A stretch of 10,739 nt of DNA, from assembly GCA_030151135.1 (NCBI GenBank), contig JASLEQ010000193.1, positions 1 through 10,739 on the forward strand. The letters run 5' to 3'. Positions 1 through 6,495 of this stretch are shown here, in pieces. The stretch comes from Candidatus Sulfotelmatobacter sp. (GTDB taxonomy: Bacteria; Acidobacteriota; Terriglobia; Terriglobales; SbA1). Numbering within the stretch: the first letter of the stretch is position 1; each line of letters opens with the position of its first letter. The position numbers were made by a program, and so were the translations under genes. The notes beneath the pieces were generated by a model. It saw only the letters and a program-made list of their open reading frames with translations. It searched no databases and was not told the DNA's origin.

Positions 1-333
1 ACAGGATGGACCGGCGGCTCATTCGGCGTCGGCAAGCGCATCAGCATCCGCCACACCCGCGCCTTGCTCAACGCCGCTCTGGATGGATCTTTGCTGAAAG
101 TGAGCTACAAAAAAGATCCGGTCTTCGGATTCGAAGTCCCCACAAAATGCGAAGGCGTGCCGTCAGAAATTCTCGATCCCGCCAACACCTGGCCCAGCCG
201 CGACCAGTACTTCAACAAGTACGACGCCCTGGCCGCCCGTTTCATCGAGAATTTCAAACTTATGATCGGCGAATGCCCCGACCACATTTTGGAAGCCGGC
301 CCCAAACGCCTCCTAGGAGCATTAGCGCATTAA
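1..333 (+). CDS. pckA: Phosphoenolpyruvate carboxykinase (ATP), C-terminal part
   Basis: This is the last 110 codons of a gene whose start lies left of the window; it ends with TAA at 331-333. ATP-type PEP carboxykinase converts oxaloacetate and ATP to PEP, CO2 and ADP in the cytoplasm, at the entry to gluconeogenesis. The visible part opens with TGWTGG and then GVGKRISIRHTR, the signature around the Arg and Thr that contact ATP in this family. It continues with a DPVFGFEVPT stretch, a GVPSEILDP block and a final AGPK tail, all in the family's usual order. The full protein is normally about 530 residues, so roughly the last fifth is present. It has no functional link to the flagellar genes downstream and is probably just the neighbour at the cluster border. 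The reading frame is intact to the stop. Confidence 0.95.
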   Translation, partial: TGWTGGSFGVGKRISIRHTRALLNAALDGSLLKVSYKKDPVFGFEVPTKCEGVPSEILDPANTWPSRDQYFNKYDALAARFIENFKLMIGECPDHILEAGPKRLLGALAH

Positions 334-532
334 CACAGGTACTAGCGTGCAGATTCACGCCGAGATATGCCCGTTTGGGCTAGCTCCCCGAACCAAAGTG
401 CTTGGGATACCGAGCAAAGGAGACGATGAGCCAATCCCTGTGAATTAGGGCCGATACGGTGCTTGGCTTGTAATTCCCGCAACGACCACCACTTCCCCGA
501 GCCCCACGAAAATAAGCGACTTACCGTCAATC

Positions 533-559
533 TAAAGCTTCTCTTCCACGCGCCGATAA
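533..559 (+). promoter_or_regulatory. Sigma-28 (FliA) promoter P1 upstream of flgM
   Basis: TAAA at 533-536, then a 15-bp spacer, then GCCGATAA at 552-559. This is an exact match to the FliA/SigD consensus TAAA-N15-GCCGATAA. Transcription would start near 565-567, about 107 bp before the flgM start codon. It lies 76 bp upstream of a second sigma-28 promoter in the same direction. Confidence 0.85.
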
Positions 560-608
560 GCAGGATGAAGGCTGCCAAAAAACATGATGGTCCGCTTGAT
601 AGCTTCGT

Positions 609-635
609 TAAAGTTTTCTAACCGGCGACCGATAC
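609..635 (+). promoter_or_regulatory. Sigma-28 (FliA) promoter P2 upstream of flgM
   Basis: TAAAGTTT at 609-616 matches the full extended -35 element known from enterobacterial FliA promoters. After 11 more bases comes ACCGATAC at 628-635, which matches GCCGATAA at 6 of 8 positions. Transcription would start near 642, giving a leader of about 30 nt that ends in a good Shine-Dalgarno. This is the proximal promoter of the flgM-flgL operon. The classical circuit has sigma-28 driving its own inhibitor FlgM, which fits. Confidence 0.8.
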
Positions 636-672
636 TTGAATTGCATAGTGAATTCAGGCGGAGGGAAACTAT

Positions 673-969
673 ATGAGAATCAATCCATATTTTGCGCCGC
701 AGCAGACCTCAGAGACGGGTCGCAGCCAACCGAACAGTACGGTCAACACTTCATCTGCCAGGCTTGGACCTCAGTCGGACGAGGCACAATTATCCGGCAC
801 CCATGTTCAGGTGCAAGCGCTTGCAGCCCAAGCGTCTCAACTGCCGGAGGTTCGCCAGGCAAAGGTGCAGGCCTTGCGTGCGGCAGTTCAGGGCGGTCAA
901 TATTCTCTCGACCCATCCAATATTGCCCGAGGCATGATGGCGGAAATAACTTTCAGTCGTCATGCATGA
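673..969 (+). CDS. flgM: Anti-sigma-28 factor FlgM
   Basis: FlgM binds sigma-28 (FliA) in the cytoplasm and holds it inactive. When the hook-basal body is complete, FlgM is exported and the late genes switch on. The product has 98 residues, the usual size. The N-terminal 45 residues are polar and low in hydrophobic content, as expected for the disordered secreted half. The sigma-binding half covers about residues 45-93: PEVRQAKVQALRAAVQ is the conserved helix, followed by the GQYSLDPSNIA turn and a last helix with RGMMAEI. The ATG has a strong AGGCGGAGGG ribosome site 8-17 bases upstream. Two sigma-28 promoters precede it, so FlgM is likely made under the control of the sigma factor it inhibits. 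Family assignment rests on the C-terminal pattern, since FlgM proteins diverge strongly. Confidence 0.88.
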   Translation: MRINPYFAPQQTSETGRSQPNSTVNTSSARLGPQSDEAQLSGTHVQVQALAAQASQLPEVRQAKVQALRAAVQGGQYSLDPSNIARGMMAEITFSRHA

Positions 970-998
970 AAGCGGTCTAATGTTCCAAGGTGCCGTTT

Positions 999-1205
999 AT
1001 GTCCGAGAGCCAAAGTGCAGGCTTTGATCCGACGACAGTTTTAGCCGCACCGTACGCCTCTCCCGAGAGCGATTTCCGTTCGGCGCAGCAGGATCCTCAA
1101 CGGCGAGGGCGGAGACGGCGCCCCACGGCCCCGAACGCCCAGGCTGACACTGATGTGGAGACGAATTTTGAAGGGCCAGAACACCAACTCGACTCGGTTG
1201 GCTGA
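999..1205 (+). CDS. Small unknown protein between flgM and flgN
   Basis: I do not recognise this 68-codon gene. It starts at ATG 999 with an AAGG ribosome site at 987-990; a GTG at 990 in the same frame is less likely because it overlaps that site. The product is hydrophilic, with no membrane segment, no signal peptide and no cysteine. It has an acidic and small-residue N-terminal half, a strongly basic patch RRGRRRRP at about residues 35-42, then an acidic tail ending EHQLDSVG. It lies 29 bp after flgM and 16 bp before the favoured flgN start, so it should be co-transcribed under sigma-28. Its composition suggests a disordered adaptor or a secreted or regulatory peptide, but that is inference. 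A spurious frame is possible, because the chaperone frame downstream is also open back to 1153 and would overlap its last third. Confidence 0.55.
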   Translation: MSESQSAGFDPTTVLAAPYASPESDFRSAQQDPQRRGRRRRPTAPNAQADTDVETNFEGPEHQLDSVG

Positions 1206-1221
1206 AACTGCTATCACCTCG

Positions 1222-1596
1222 ATGTCCCACGACCCAACAGCGCATATCGATCCGCTGCTGCTTACTTCCGAGGTGGAGAGAATCTTCCTCACCCATCAGC
1301 AGACCCTGATGTCACGAGACCTTGCAGCATTGGAGAAACAAGTCTCGATTCAAGCGAACTTGAAGAGAGTGCTTGAGCAAGCGACGCAGAATTTAGCTCC
1401 GCCTTCGGCCGAGCTACGCACCGCGCAGGCTCGCGTGCTTCAGATTGGCAGAGTTCAATTAGCCCTGCTCAATCGAGCGCAGCGTTCGTTGCGGCTGCTG
1501 TCGAATCTGATTGCAGGGCGCCAGTGCACATACGAAACCATCGCTTCTCAATCCTCCACTCGGGTCAGCGAAGCCTCGGCTCAAAAGGATGCCTGA
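1222..1596 (+). CDS. flgN: FlgN-like flagellar export chaperone
   Basis: FlgN is the cytoplasmic chaperone that delivers the junction proteins FlgK and FlgL to the flagellar export gate. This 124-residue product is predicted to be almost all helix. It has a heptad-rich N-terminal part (about residues 12-56), a Pro-containing break near 60, and a second long helix (68-104). That helix ends in an NRAQRSLRLL segment followed by a Tyr after a short polar stretch, which resembles the FlgN C-terminal pattern. The strongest support is position: it sits directly before flgK with 3 bp between, in the flgM-flgN-flgK-flgL order common to many bacteria. The ATG at 1222 gives a family-like N-terminus but has no clear ribosome site. 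In-frame alternatives are ATG 1153 and TTG 1168 (GGAG 8 bases upstream), both overlapping the small gene before it. Sequence similarity alone would be weak. Confidence 0.68.
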   Translation: MSHDPTAHIDPLLLTSEVERIFLTHQQTLMSRDLAALEKQVSIQANLKRVLEQATQNLAPPSAELRTAQARVLQIGRVQLALLNRAQRSLRLLSNLIAGRQCTYETIASQSSTRVSEASAQKDA

Positions 1597-1599
1597 TTT

Positions 1600-2970
1600 A
1601 TGTCAAGTCTCTCTGCCAGCCTCGCCACCGCGCTCAGCGGCCTCGCCGCTGAACAAGGAGCTTTGGAAGCAACCTCCAACAACGTCGCTAATGTGAATAC
1701 TCCCGGGTACTCTCGTGAAGTACCGGTCTTCGTCACGCGGGATCCTGTCGTAATTGCGCCCCTCACGCTTGGCACCGGAGTTGACCTTCAATCGATTGAG
1801 AGCATCCGCGATCCCATTCTTGAATCGCAGATTCAACAGGAAAGCCAGACACAAGGCCAGCTAAGCGCGCTCGTCTCCGCTCTGTCAGAAACTCAAACCA
1901 CGTTCAGCACCAGCACAGGCGATATCGGAACCGCTATTTCTAATCTGTTCGACAGCGTCAACCAGCTTTCCACTAGTCCCGCGGACTTGTCCCTTCGTCA
2001 GAATGTGCTGACCGCAGCCGGCAACGTCGCGTCGGCCTTCAATACCGCTGCCAGCAACCTGACAGCGCAGCGCACAAACCTCGACGCTAGCGTGCAACAA
2101 AGCGTCAGCCAGATCAACCAGCTTACTTCTCAGATTGCCCAGCTGAACGGACAGGTGAGCAGCCTGCAAAACGCTGGCCAGGATCCTGGTACCCTGCTTG
2201 ACCAGCGTACGCAGTTAATCGATCAGTTGTCTTCCCTCATCGATGTTTCTGTCATACCCACGGACAACACGATCACGCTCACGACCGCCAGCGGAACGGC
2301 TCTGGTCGCCGGCCAACAAAGTTTCAGCCTTTCGACTCAACTGGATGCTTCCGGGGTTCACCACGTCTTCTCGCAGGGATCTGATATCACCTCCAGCATT
2401 GTCTCTGGTCAGTTAGGCGGACTGATCCAGGCCCGCGATCAGCAGATTCCTGCGATCCAGAATCAGCTCGATGTTCTCGCTGCCGGACTGGCCAACAGCG
2501 TGAACTCCGTCCAGGCCGCAGGCTACGATCTGAATGGGACTGCGGGAGTGAACCTCTTCAACACTCCACCCGCCTCAGGAGCCGGAGCGGCAGCCAGCCT
2601 TACGCTCGCGATCACCGATCCTTCCCTCGTGGCGGCCAGTTCCGACGGAACTTCCGGAAGCAACGGCAATGCCGAGAACCTCTACGCCCTGCGTAATCAG
2701 TCCATCATCGACGGACAAACTCCCTCCGACTATTACTCGAACGTCGTATTCAGCGTCGGGAATGCCGCTTCGAACGCCAGCGCCGAGCAGAGCGCCTCAA
2801 ACCTTGTTCTGCAGCAACTCAGTGACCAGCGCTCCTCCGTTTCCGGCGTCTCCCTCGACGAGGAAGCAGCCAACCTCGTCCGGTATCAGCAGGCCTACGC
2901 TGCGTCTGCTCAAATTATCACCTCAATTAACAGCATGTTAGAGACCGTAATTAATATGAAGTCCTCATAA
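1600..2970 (+). CDS. flgK: Flagellar hook-associated protein 1, FlgK
   Basis: FlgK forms the first junction ring between hook and filament after export through the flagellar channel. The 456-residue product begins with the conserved rod/hook-type N-terminus, including SNNVANVNTPGYSR at residues 26-39. A Gln/Ser-rich coiled-coil region covers about 140-210. The C-terminal D0 helix has SLDEEAANLVRYQQAYAASA followed by INSMLETVINM, matching the family end. It contains no cysteine or tryptophan, as is usual for exported axial proteins. It is short for FlgK (often about 540 or more), so the surface-exposed middle domain is reduced while both terminal domains are complete. The ATG follows an AAAAGGA ribosome site at 1583-1589, inside the end of flgN, so translation is coupled. 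flgL follows 6 bp later. Confidence 0.96.
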   Translation: MSSLSASLATALSGLAAEQGALEATSNNVANVNTPGYSREVPVFVTRDPVVIAPLTLGTGVDLQSIESIRDPILESQIQQESQTQGQLSALVSALSETQTTFSTSTGDIGTAISNLFDSVNQLSTSPADLSLRQNVLTAAGNVASAFNTAASNLTAQRTNLDASVQQSVSQINQLTSQIAQLNGQVSSLQNAGQDPGTLLDQRTQLIDQLSSLIDVSVIPTDNTITLTTASGTALVAGQQSFSLSTQLDASGVHHVFSQGSDITSSIVSGQLGGLIQARDQQIPAIQNQLDVLAAGLANSVNSVQAAGYDLNGTAGVNLFNTPPASGAGAAASLTLAITDPSLVAASSDGTSGSNGNAENLYALRNQSIIDGQTPSDYYSNVVFSVGNAASNASAEQSASNLVLQQLSDQRSSVSGVSLDEEAANLVRYQQAYAASAQIITSINSMLETVINMKSS

Positions 2971-2976
2971 AAATTT

Positions 2977-3864
2977 ATGCGCGTAAATCCGAATCCGCTT
3001 CCGGACCTGCTCTCCTCCGTGTCTCAGACTCAACAGCAGATCAATCAGGATCTGAAGGATATTGCCAGCGGGCAGACCATTAATTCCCCCGCCGATGATC
3101 CCGCGGGCGCGGCCATGCTTGTTCGCAATGCCGATCAATCAGCGGAAGCCGACCAGTTTTTGCGCAGCGCCAGCAGCCTCTCTGGAGAATTGCAGAATGC
3201 CGACTCGGCCCTCAATTCGGTGATCACGGTATTGCAACGGGCCATCAGCCTGGGAACTGAGGGAGCCAACGGCACCCTCAATGATGCCGACCGTGCTGCC
3301 CTTGCCGGCGAAGTGCAAGGGATCCAATCTCAGTTGGTCAATCTCGCGAATCTCTCCTACCAGGGCAGCTATGTCTTCGCTGGAACAGCCACCAGTACTG
3401 CCCCTTATGTCGTTGACTCCACTAGCGCCTCCGGAGTGCGTTATGTGGGAAACTCCGTGACGAATTCGGCTACGATCGGGAATCACCTGACGGTAAAAAG
3501 CAATATGCCCGGTTCCCAGCTTTTTTCTGGCGATGGAACCGACATGTTTCAGGCGATTCAAGACCTCGTTAACAACCTTCAATCCGGAAACAACATCGAC
3601 ACAGCCGTCAACGAAGTGAGTCAGGCCTACAATCACATCAGCGCGCAACGCGTCTTCTACGGAAACTCCATCAACCAACTCAATTCTCAACAGACATTTC
3701 TGAATGACGAGACTACGCAACTGGCGCAACAGCAGAACACGATCGCGGGAACAGATCTTTCCAAAGTCATCAGCGATCTGATGACAGCCCAAACCTCTCG
3801 TCAAGCAACGCTTGAGGCCATTGGCCAGACTCAGCAGACCAACCTGTTCAACTACATCAAGTAG
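2977..3864 (+). CDS. flgL: Flagellar hook-associated protein 3, FlgL
   Basis: FlgL is the second junction protein, joining FlgK to the flagellin filament. The 295-residue product has the flagellin-like N-terminal D0/D1 helices, with SGQTINSPADDPAGAA at residues 31-46 and a Gln-rich heptad helix before it. Next comes the NLSYQGSYVFAGT motif that closes the D1 helix in FlgL proteins, and the C-terminus is a second helical D1/D0 segment (about 225-295). There is no cysteine or tryptophan. It starts 6 bp after the flgK stop, and the A/T-rich junction shows no clear Shine-Dalgarno, so it probably depends on coupling with flgK. Its stop codon is only 11 bp from the stop of the converging minus-strand operon, and no terminator hairpin is visible between them. 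Confidence 0.95.
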   Translation: MRVNPNPLPDLLSSVSQTQQQINQDLKDIASGQTINSPADDPAGAAMLVRNADQSAEADQFLRSASSLSGELQNADSALNSVITVLQRAISLGTEGANGTLNDADRAALAGEVQGIQSQLVNLANLSYQGSYVFAGTATSTAPYVVDSTSASGVRYVGNSVTNSATIGNHLTVKSNMPGSQLFSGDGTDMFQAIQDLVNNLQSGNNIDTAVNEVSQAYNHISAQRVFYGNSINQLNSQQTFLNDETTQLAQQQNTIAGTDLSKVISDLMTAQTSRQATLEAIGQTQQTNLFNYIK

Positions 3865-3875
3865 CAGAGGCCCGG

Positions 3876-4253
3876 TTATCTTTGGATCGTCTCGCGCGAA
3901 GCTTGCGCCCACGCAGCCGTGGTGCTCACCCGATTGCGTTGCTCCTGCAACCGTTCCCGTTCCGCCACCAGTGCCACTTGAATAGAGGGCAGCACCGTCT
4001 GCAGCCGCTCTACTTCTTTCCGGTAGGATTGCGTCTCCTTCTGCAAATCAATATCGCTACAGCCCGTTGCAGCGTGCAGGCATTGGCCTGCCCGCATCAA
4101 TGCCGCGAGCAACTCCGATAGCTGCTGCGGAGTGGCAATCTTGCATTGTGGTCCCAGCTCTTCAGGAAGTAGCGCCCCCAGAATTTCGTGAATCCGGTTC
4201 TCCGCTCGATGGAGATCGTTCAACAGCTCTGGTGGGTTGAGTGGAGGTTTCAT
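3876..4253 (-). CDS. Small helical protein in the fliT position (putative export chaperone)
   Basis: This is the last gene of the fliC-flaG-fliD-fliS operon. Its start overlaps the fliS stop as ATGA (start at 4253), giving 125 residues; an in-frame ATG at 4262 adds three residues. The product is predicted to be mainly helical: one helix at about 9-25, a second at about 37-60 that includes LSELLAALMRAGQCL, and a long charged heptad region at about 70-115. It has no signal peptide or membrane segment. It contains cysteines, unlike the exported proteins nearby, which suggests it stays in the cytoplasm. FliT, the FliD chaperone, usually follows fliS, and FlgN-type chaperones look similar, so an export-chaperone role is likely from position and fold. 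I see no motif that proves FliT, so I give no symbol. Confidence 0.65.
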   Translation of the reverse strand: MKPPLNPPELLNDLHRAENRIHEILGALLPEELGPQCKIATPQQLSELLAALMRAGQCLHAATGCSDIDLQKETQSYRKEVERLQTVLPSIQVALVAERERLQEQRNRVSTTAAWAQASRETIQR

Positions 4254-4675
4254 GCTTTCCATCCAGATCCTGTCTCCGCAGATCTCGTAGAGTCTTTTGA
4301 ATTGCTGGCAAAGATTTCCTTTTCGACCGTACACCATGCATCCCGCACTCGTATCAGCTGCGATATCTGTTGCTCAATAGCCGCGGCCGATTGCTTGCAT
4401 TGCGCTTCGACCAGGTTGGAACGGACGAGATCGTAGAAGCGCGAAAGGTTTTCCGCGACCTTTCCTCCCCGCTCCCGGTCAAGCGTAGCCTGCAAGTGAC
4501 CGATGACGAGGATCGCATGATTGATCTGGCGCGTTCGGTTCTCGACCTCTCCCCGCGCATGGCAGGCGAGCGCCCTTCGCAAATCTTCCACCGCTTGCTC
4601 GTACAGCAGGATGACGAGCCGTACCGGGCTCGCTCCCTGCACTGCCGCCTCGCGATATGCCAATCCAGGATTCAT
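4250..4675 (-). CDS. fliS: Flagellin export chaperone FliS
   Basis: FliS binds the C-terminus of newly made flagellin in the cytoplasm, stops it polymerising early and brings it to the export gate. The product has 141 residues, close to the usual 125-140. It shows the family features in order: a Tyr near the N-terminus (AYREAAV), SPVRLVILLYEQAVEDLRRA at residues 16-35, then NRTRQINHAILVIGHLQATLD at about 46-66, and a helix with FYDLVRSNLVEA (80-91) that closes the four-helix bundle. The tail after about 122 is polar and not conserved. The start lies 4 bp after the fliD stop with only a weak GUGAG ribosome site, so translation is probably coupled to fliD. The stop overlaps the next gene as ATGA. 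Confidence 0.93.
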   Translation of the reverse strand: MNPGLAYREAAVQGASPVRLVILLYEQAVEDLRRALACHARGEVENRTRQINHAILVIGHLQATLDRERGGKVAENLSRFYDLVRSNLVEAQCKQSAAAIEQQISQLIRVRDAWCTVEKEIFASNSKDSTRSAETGSGWKA

Positions 4676-4679
4676 AAAC

Positions 4680-6095
4680 TCACAGTCCCGAAGTCAGAGT
4701 CGGAGAAGACGTCGTCGTAGTACTGCCGCTCGAATCCATCGTAGCCAGCGTTTCTGTGACCTGCTGCAGCAGAAGTGGATAGGCCTGTAGCGACGCGTTG
4801 ACTTGGTTGTATTCGCTGGTCAGTTGAGTTTGTTCGGCCGTCAGCTGCGTTTCGAAGTTGTTGATGCTATTGGTTAAATCCTGCTGTTCCGCGCTATTCT
4901 CCGCGAGCTCGGCATTCAACGGCCCGGTCGTTGGATTCGTCAGTCCCGTCAGGTCCTGGTGGAAGTTGTTGGCAAAACCCGTTGCAGCCGCATTCTGGAA
5001 GAAATTTAGTACTGCCGATGGGTTTGACGAAAGCGCGCTCGTCAGTTGACTGGAATCGACCGTTAATGTGCCGTCATCGTTGGTGCTAATCCCAAGCGAC
5101 GCCAGATTCACGTATCCGCCATTGCCAGAAGTCGAAAATGCCGCGTCGGCCAGCAGACTCGATTGCAGTTGCCGCAATCCAGTGTCCGATCCTAGCGGGC
5201 CTTCGGTGTTCGTCGTCGGATCCACCGAGTACTGCACATTCATATCGCTGATCACGCTGTTGTAAGCGTCTACAAAATTGTTGATCGCCTGAGTTACTTG
5301 GTCCGTATCCACTCCCACCGCAACCTGCACCGGACTGTCCGGAGCGGCGCTGCTCAGATTCAACGTCACTCCGGAGATCGCTCCCGCAATCGTGTTGTTC
5401 GTACTCGTGTAAGGGACTCCATCAATGGTGAGTTGGGCATCCTCACCTCCCGTTGGCGTGGCGAAATTCAATTGCGTGGTATTTCTTGTGACTGCCAAAG
5501 CCGAAGTCGTGCCGGTGGACTGGCTGACCAGTGCCAGCCGGGATCCGTTTGCATCGGTGACAACATTTGCGGTTACGCCCCACTTTTGTCCATTGATGTA
5601 GCTGGCGAGAGTTTTAAGCGTATCGTTTGTGCCGGCAGTGATCGTGATGGCGTGCGTCGTCCCCTGGCTGCCGCCGATTTGTAAATCGATTTCGCCGCTT
5701 TGGGCCGGGCTCGGCAAGATCGATGCGCCAGATCCTCCGGCAAAATCGTCGGTATACACCAACCCGGCGCTGGCCAAATTGCTTACAACAATCTCATGTG
5801 TTCCGGCCGCGGCCGTGGAATCTGCGCTCGCATTCAGGACGCTTGTGTCCGACGAAGTCGCACTCTGGGCCGTCAGTGCCCCCAGCGGGTCGGACAATGC
5901 TTGTACCGCAGTCGCCAGACTGTTCAAATCACCATTGATCCTGGTTAAATCCGTTGCCTGCAACTTTAAAGTTGCGTCCTGGTTCTGCCATTCCGTCAAC
6001 TGCCCGCTGCTTTCACTCAAAACCTGCTGGACCAGGGAACTTACATCGATGCCCTGTCCGTTCAATATGCTCGATGGATTCAGGCTAATTCCCAT
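4680..6095 (-). CDS. fliD: Flagellar filament cap protein FliD (hook-associated protein 2)
   Basis: FliD forms the cap at the filament tip and helps each exported flagellin subunit fold into place. The 471-residue product has the FliD N-terminal region with GIDVSSLVQQVLSESSGQLTEW (about 15-36). A flagellin hook IN motif lies at about 157-200 (TLKTLASYING onward). The FliD C-terminal domain follows from about 215, with GSDTGLRQLQSSL at 302-314 and NLASLGISTNDDGTLTVD near 330-347. A C-terminal coiled coil (about 397-450) rich in Gln and Thr ends the protein. It has no cysteine. The last 16 residues are a low-complexity Ser/Thr tail. The ATG is preceded by a very strong AAGGAGAGGAG ribosome site (6101-6111) and overlaps the end of flaG by 11 bp, a typical coupled arrangement. 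Confidence 0.96.
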   Translation of the reverse strand: MGISLNPSSILNGQGIDVSSLVQQVLSESSGQLTEWQNQDATLKLQATDLTRINGDLNSLATAVQALSDPLGALTAQSATSSDTSVLNASADSTAAAGTHEIVVSNLASAGLVYTDDFAGGSGASILPSPAQSGEIDLQIGGSQGTTHAITITAGTNDTLKTLASYINGQKWGVTANVVTDANGSRLALVSQSTGTTSALAVTRNTTQLNFATPTGGEDAQLTIDGVPYTSTNNTIAGAISGVTLNLSSAAPDSPVQVAVGVDTDQVTQAINNFVDAYNSVISDMNVQYSVDPTTNTEGPLGSDTGLRQLQSSLLADAAFSTSGNGGYVNLASLGISTNDDGTLTVDSSQLTSALSSNPSAVLNFFQNAAATGFANNFHQDLTGLTNPTTGPLNAELAENSAEQQDLTNSINNFETQLTAEQTQLTSEYNQVNASLQAYPLLLQQVTETLATMDSSGSTTTTSSPTLTSGL

Positions 6096-6477
6096 GATTC
6101 TCCTCTCCTTCAGCGCTCGGCGGCACTTGGCCTGGGTTCGCCCGCGCTTTCGCTTCCATAGCGAGTTCCTGATCGATGGCTTGGGCGACGCCTAGTACCT
6201 CCGAACTCGGGACCTGAAACACCACGTGCCCAAACTTGTCCACATACTTGATGACAATCGCGCCATTCGCACCACTATCGCGCTGCACTTCAACTTCATC
6301 TTGGGCCAGGGGCGGCGCGGCGGCGCTGCTCGAAGGGGTACCTGGTTCTGTTTTGGGAGATCGTTCTGAACTGGGCTGAACGGTGTCCTTCTCCACGACC
6401 GGCGCTCGGCGATCCGCCGAGGCGTTCGTCTGTATCGTGTTGCTGGGTTCGATCGTTGATGCCGGATTGATGCTCAT
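6085..6477 (-). CDS. flaG: FlaG-family flagellar protein
   Basis: FlaG proteins affect flagellar filament length in several bacteria; the mechanism is not settled. The 130-residue product has a long disordered N-terminal half rich in Pro, Ser and Thr (1-60). The conserved FlaG core follows at about 70-105: IVIKYVDKFGHVVFQVPSSEVL resembles the family pattern of a Val-rich strand, an Asp-Lys-x-Gly turn and a Q-I/V-P strand. A charged tail ends it. The core is intact, and the N-terminus is longer than in many homologues. A clear GGAGGT ribosome site lies at 6486-6491, 8 bases before the ATG. It sits between fliC and fliD, the usual flaG place, and is separated from fliC by a hairpin terminator, so it is likely expressed at a lower level by readthrough. 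Confidence 0.85.
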   Translation of the reverse strand: MSINPASTIEPSNTIQTNASADRRAPVVEKDTVQPSSERSPKTEPGTPSSSAAAPPLAQDEVEVQRDSGANGAIVIKYVDKFGHVVFQVPSSEVLGVAQAIDQELAMEAKARANPGQVPPSAEGEENHGN

Positions 6478-6495
6478 ATCGAGCTACCTCCGGAT

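Larger units (their letters stand above)
334..672. other. Intergenic control region between pckA and flgM
   Basis: This gap of 339 bp contains no convincing gene. Its left part (334-530) shows only a weak 4-bp hairpin (GCCC at 369-372 with GGGC at 377-380), with no T-tract, so I do not call a pckA terminator. Its right part carries two sigma-28 promoters (533-559 and 609-635) and the flgM Shine-Dalgarno (656-664). A third motif resembling a -10 element (GCCGATAC at 450-457) lacks a good -35. An 18-codon ATG frame at 565-621 starts where the first promoter would begin transcription; it is listed only as an observation. No tRNA or other structured RNA was recognised. Confidence 0.7.

Noticed and set aside
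369..380. Hairpin GCCC-GTTT-GGGC after pckA as a terminator
   Set aside because: The stem has only 4 bp and no T-tract follows.
1772..1790. Sigma-54-like sequence TGGCAC-N5-TTGAC
   Set aside because: It sits inside flgK coding sequence with no gene start behind it, and the -12 part is imperfect.
3091..3098. GCCGATGA within flgL as another sigma-28 -10 element
   Set aside because: No TAAA lies 15 bp upstream, and the bases encode the conserved PADDP motif of FlgL.
3139..3912. 257-codon open frame antisense to flgL
   Set aside because: It mirrors flgL, whose motifs are intact. The antisense product looks like a codon shadow with no family features.
5629..6195. 188-codon open frame on the plus strand opposite fliD
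   Set aside because: It lies entirely opposite fliD and flaG, which have clear family motifs and strong ribosome sites. The translation has no recognisable motif.
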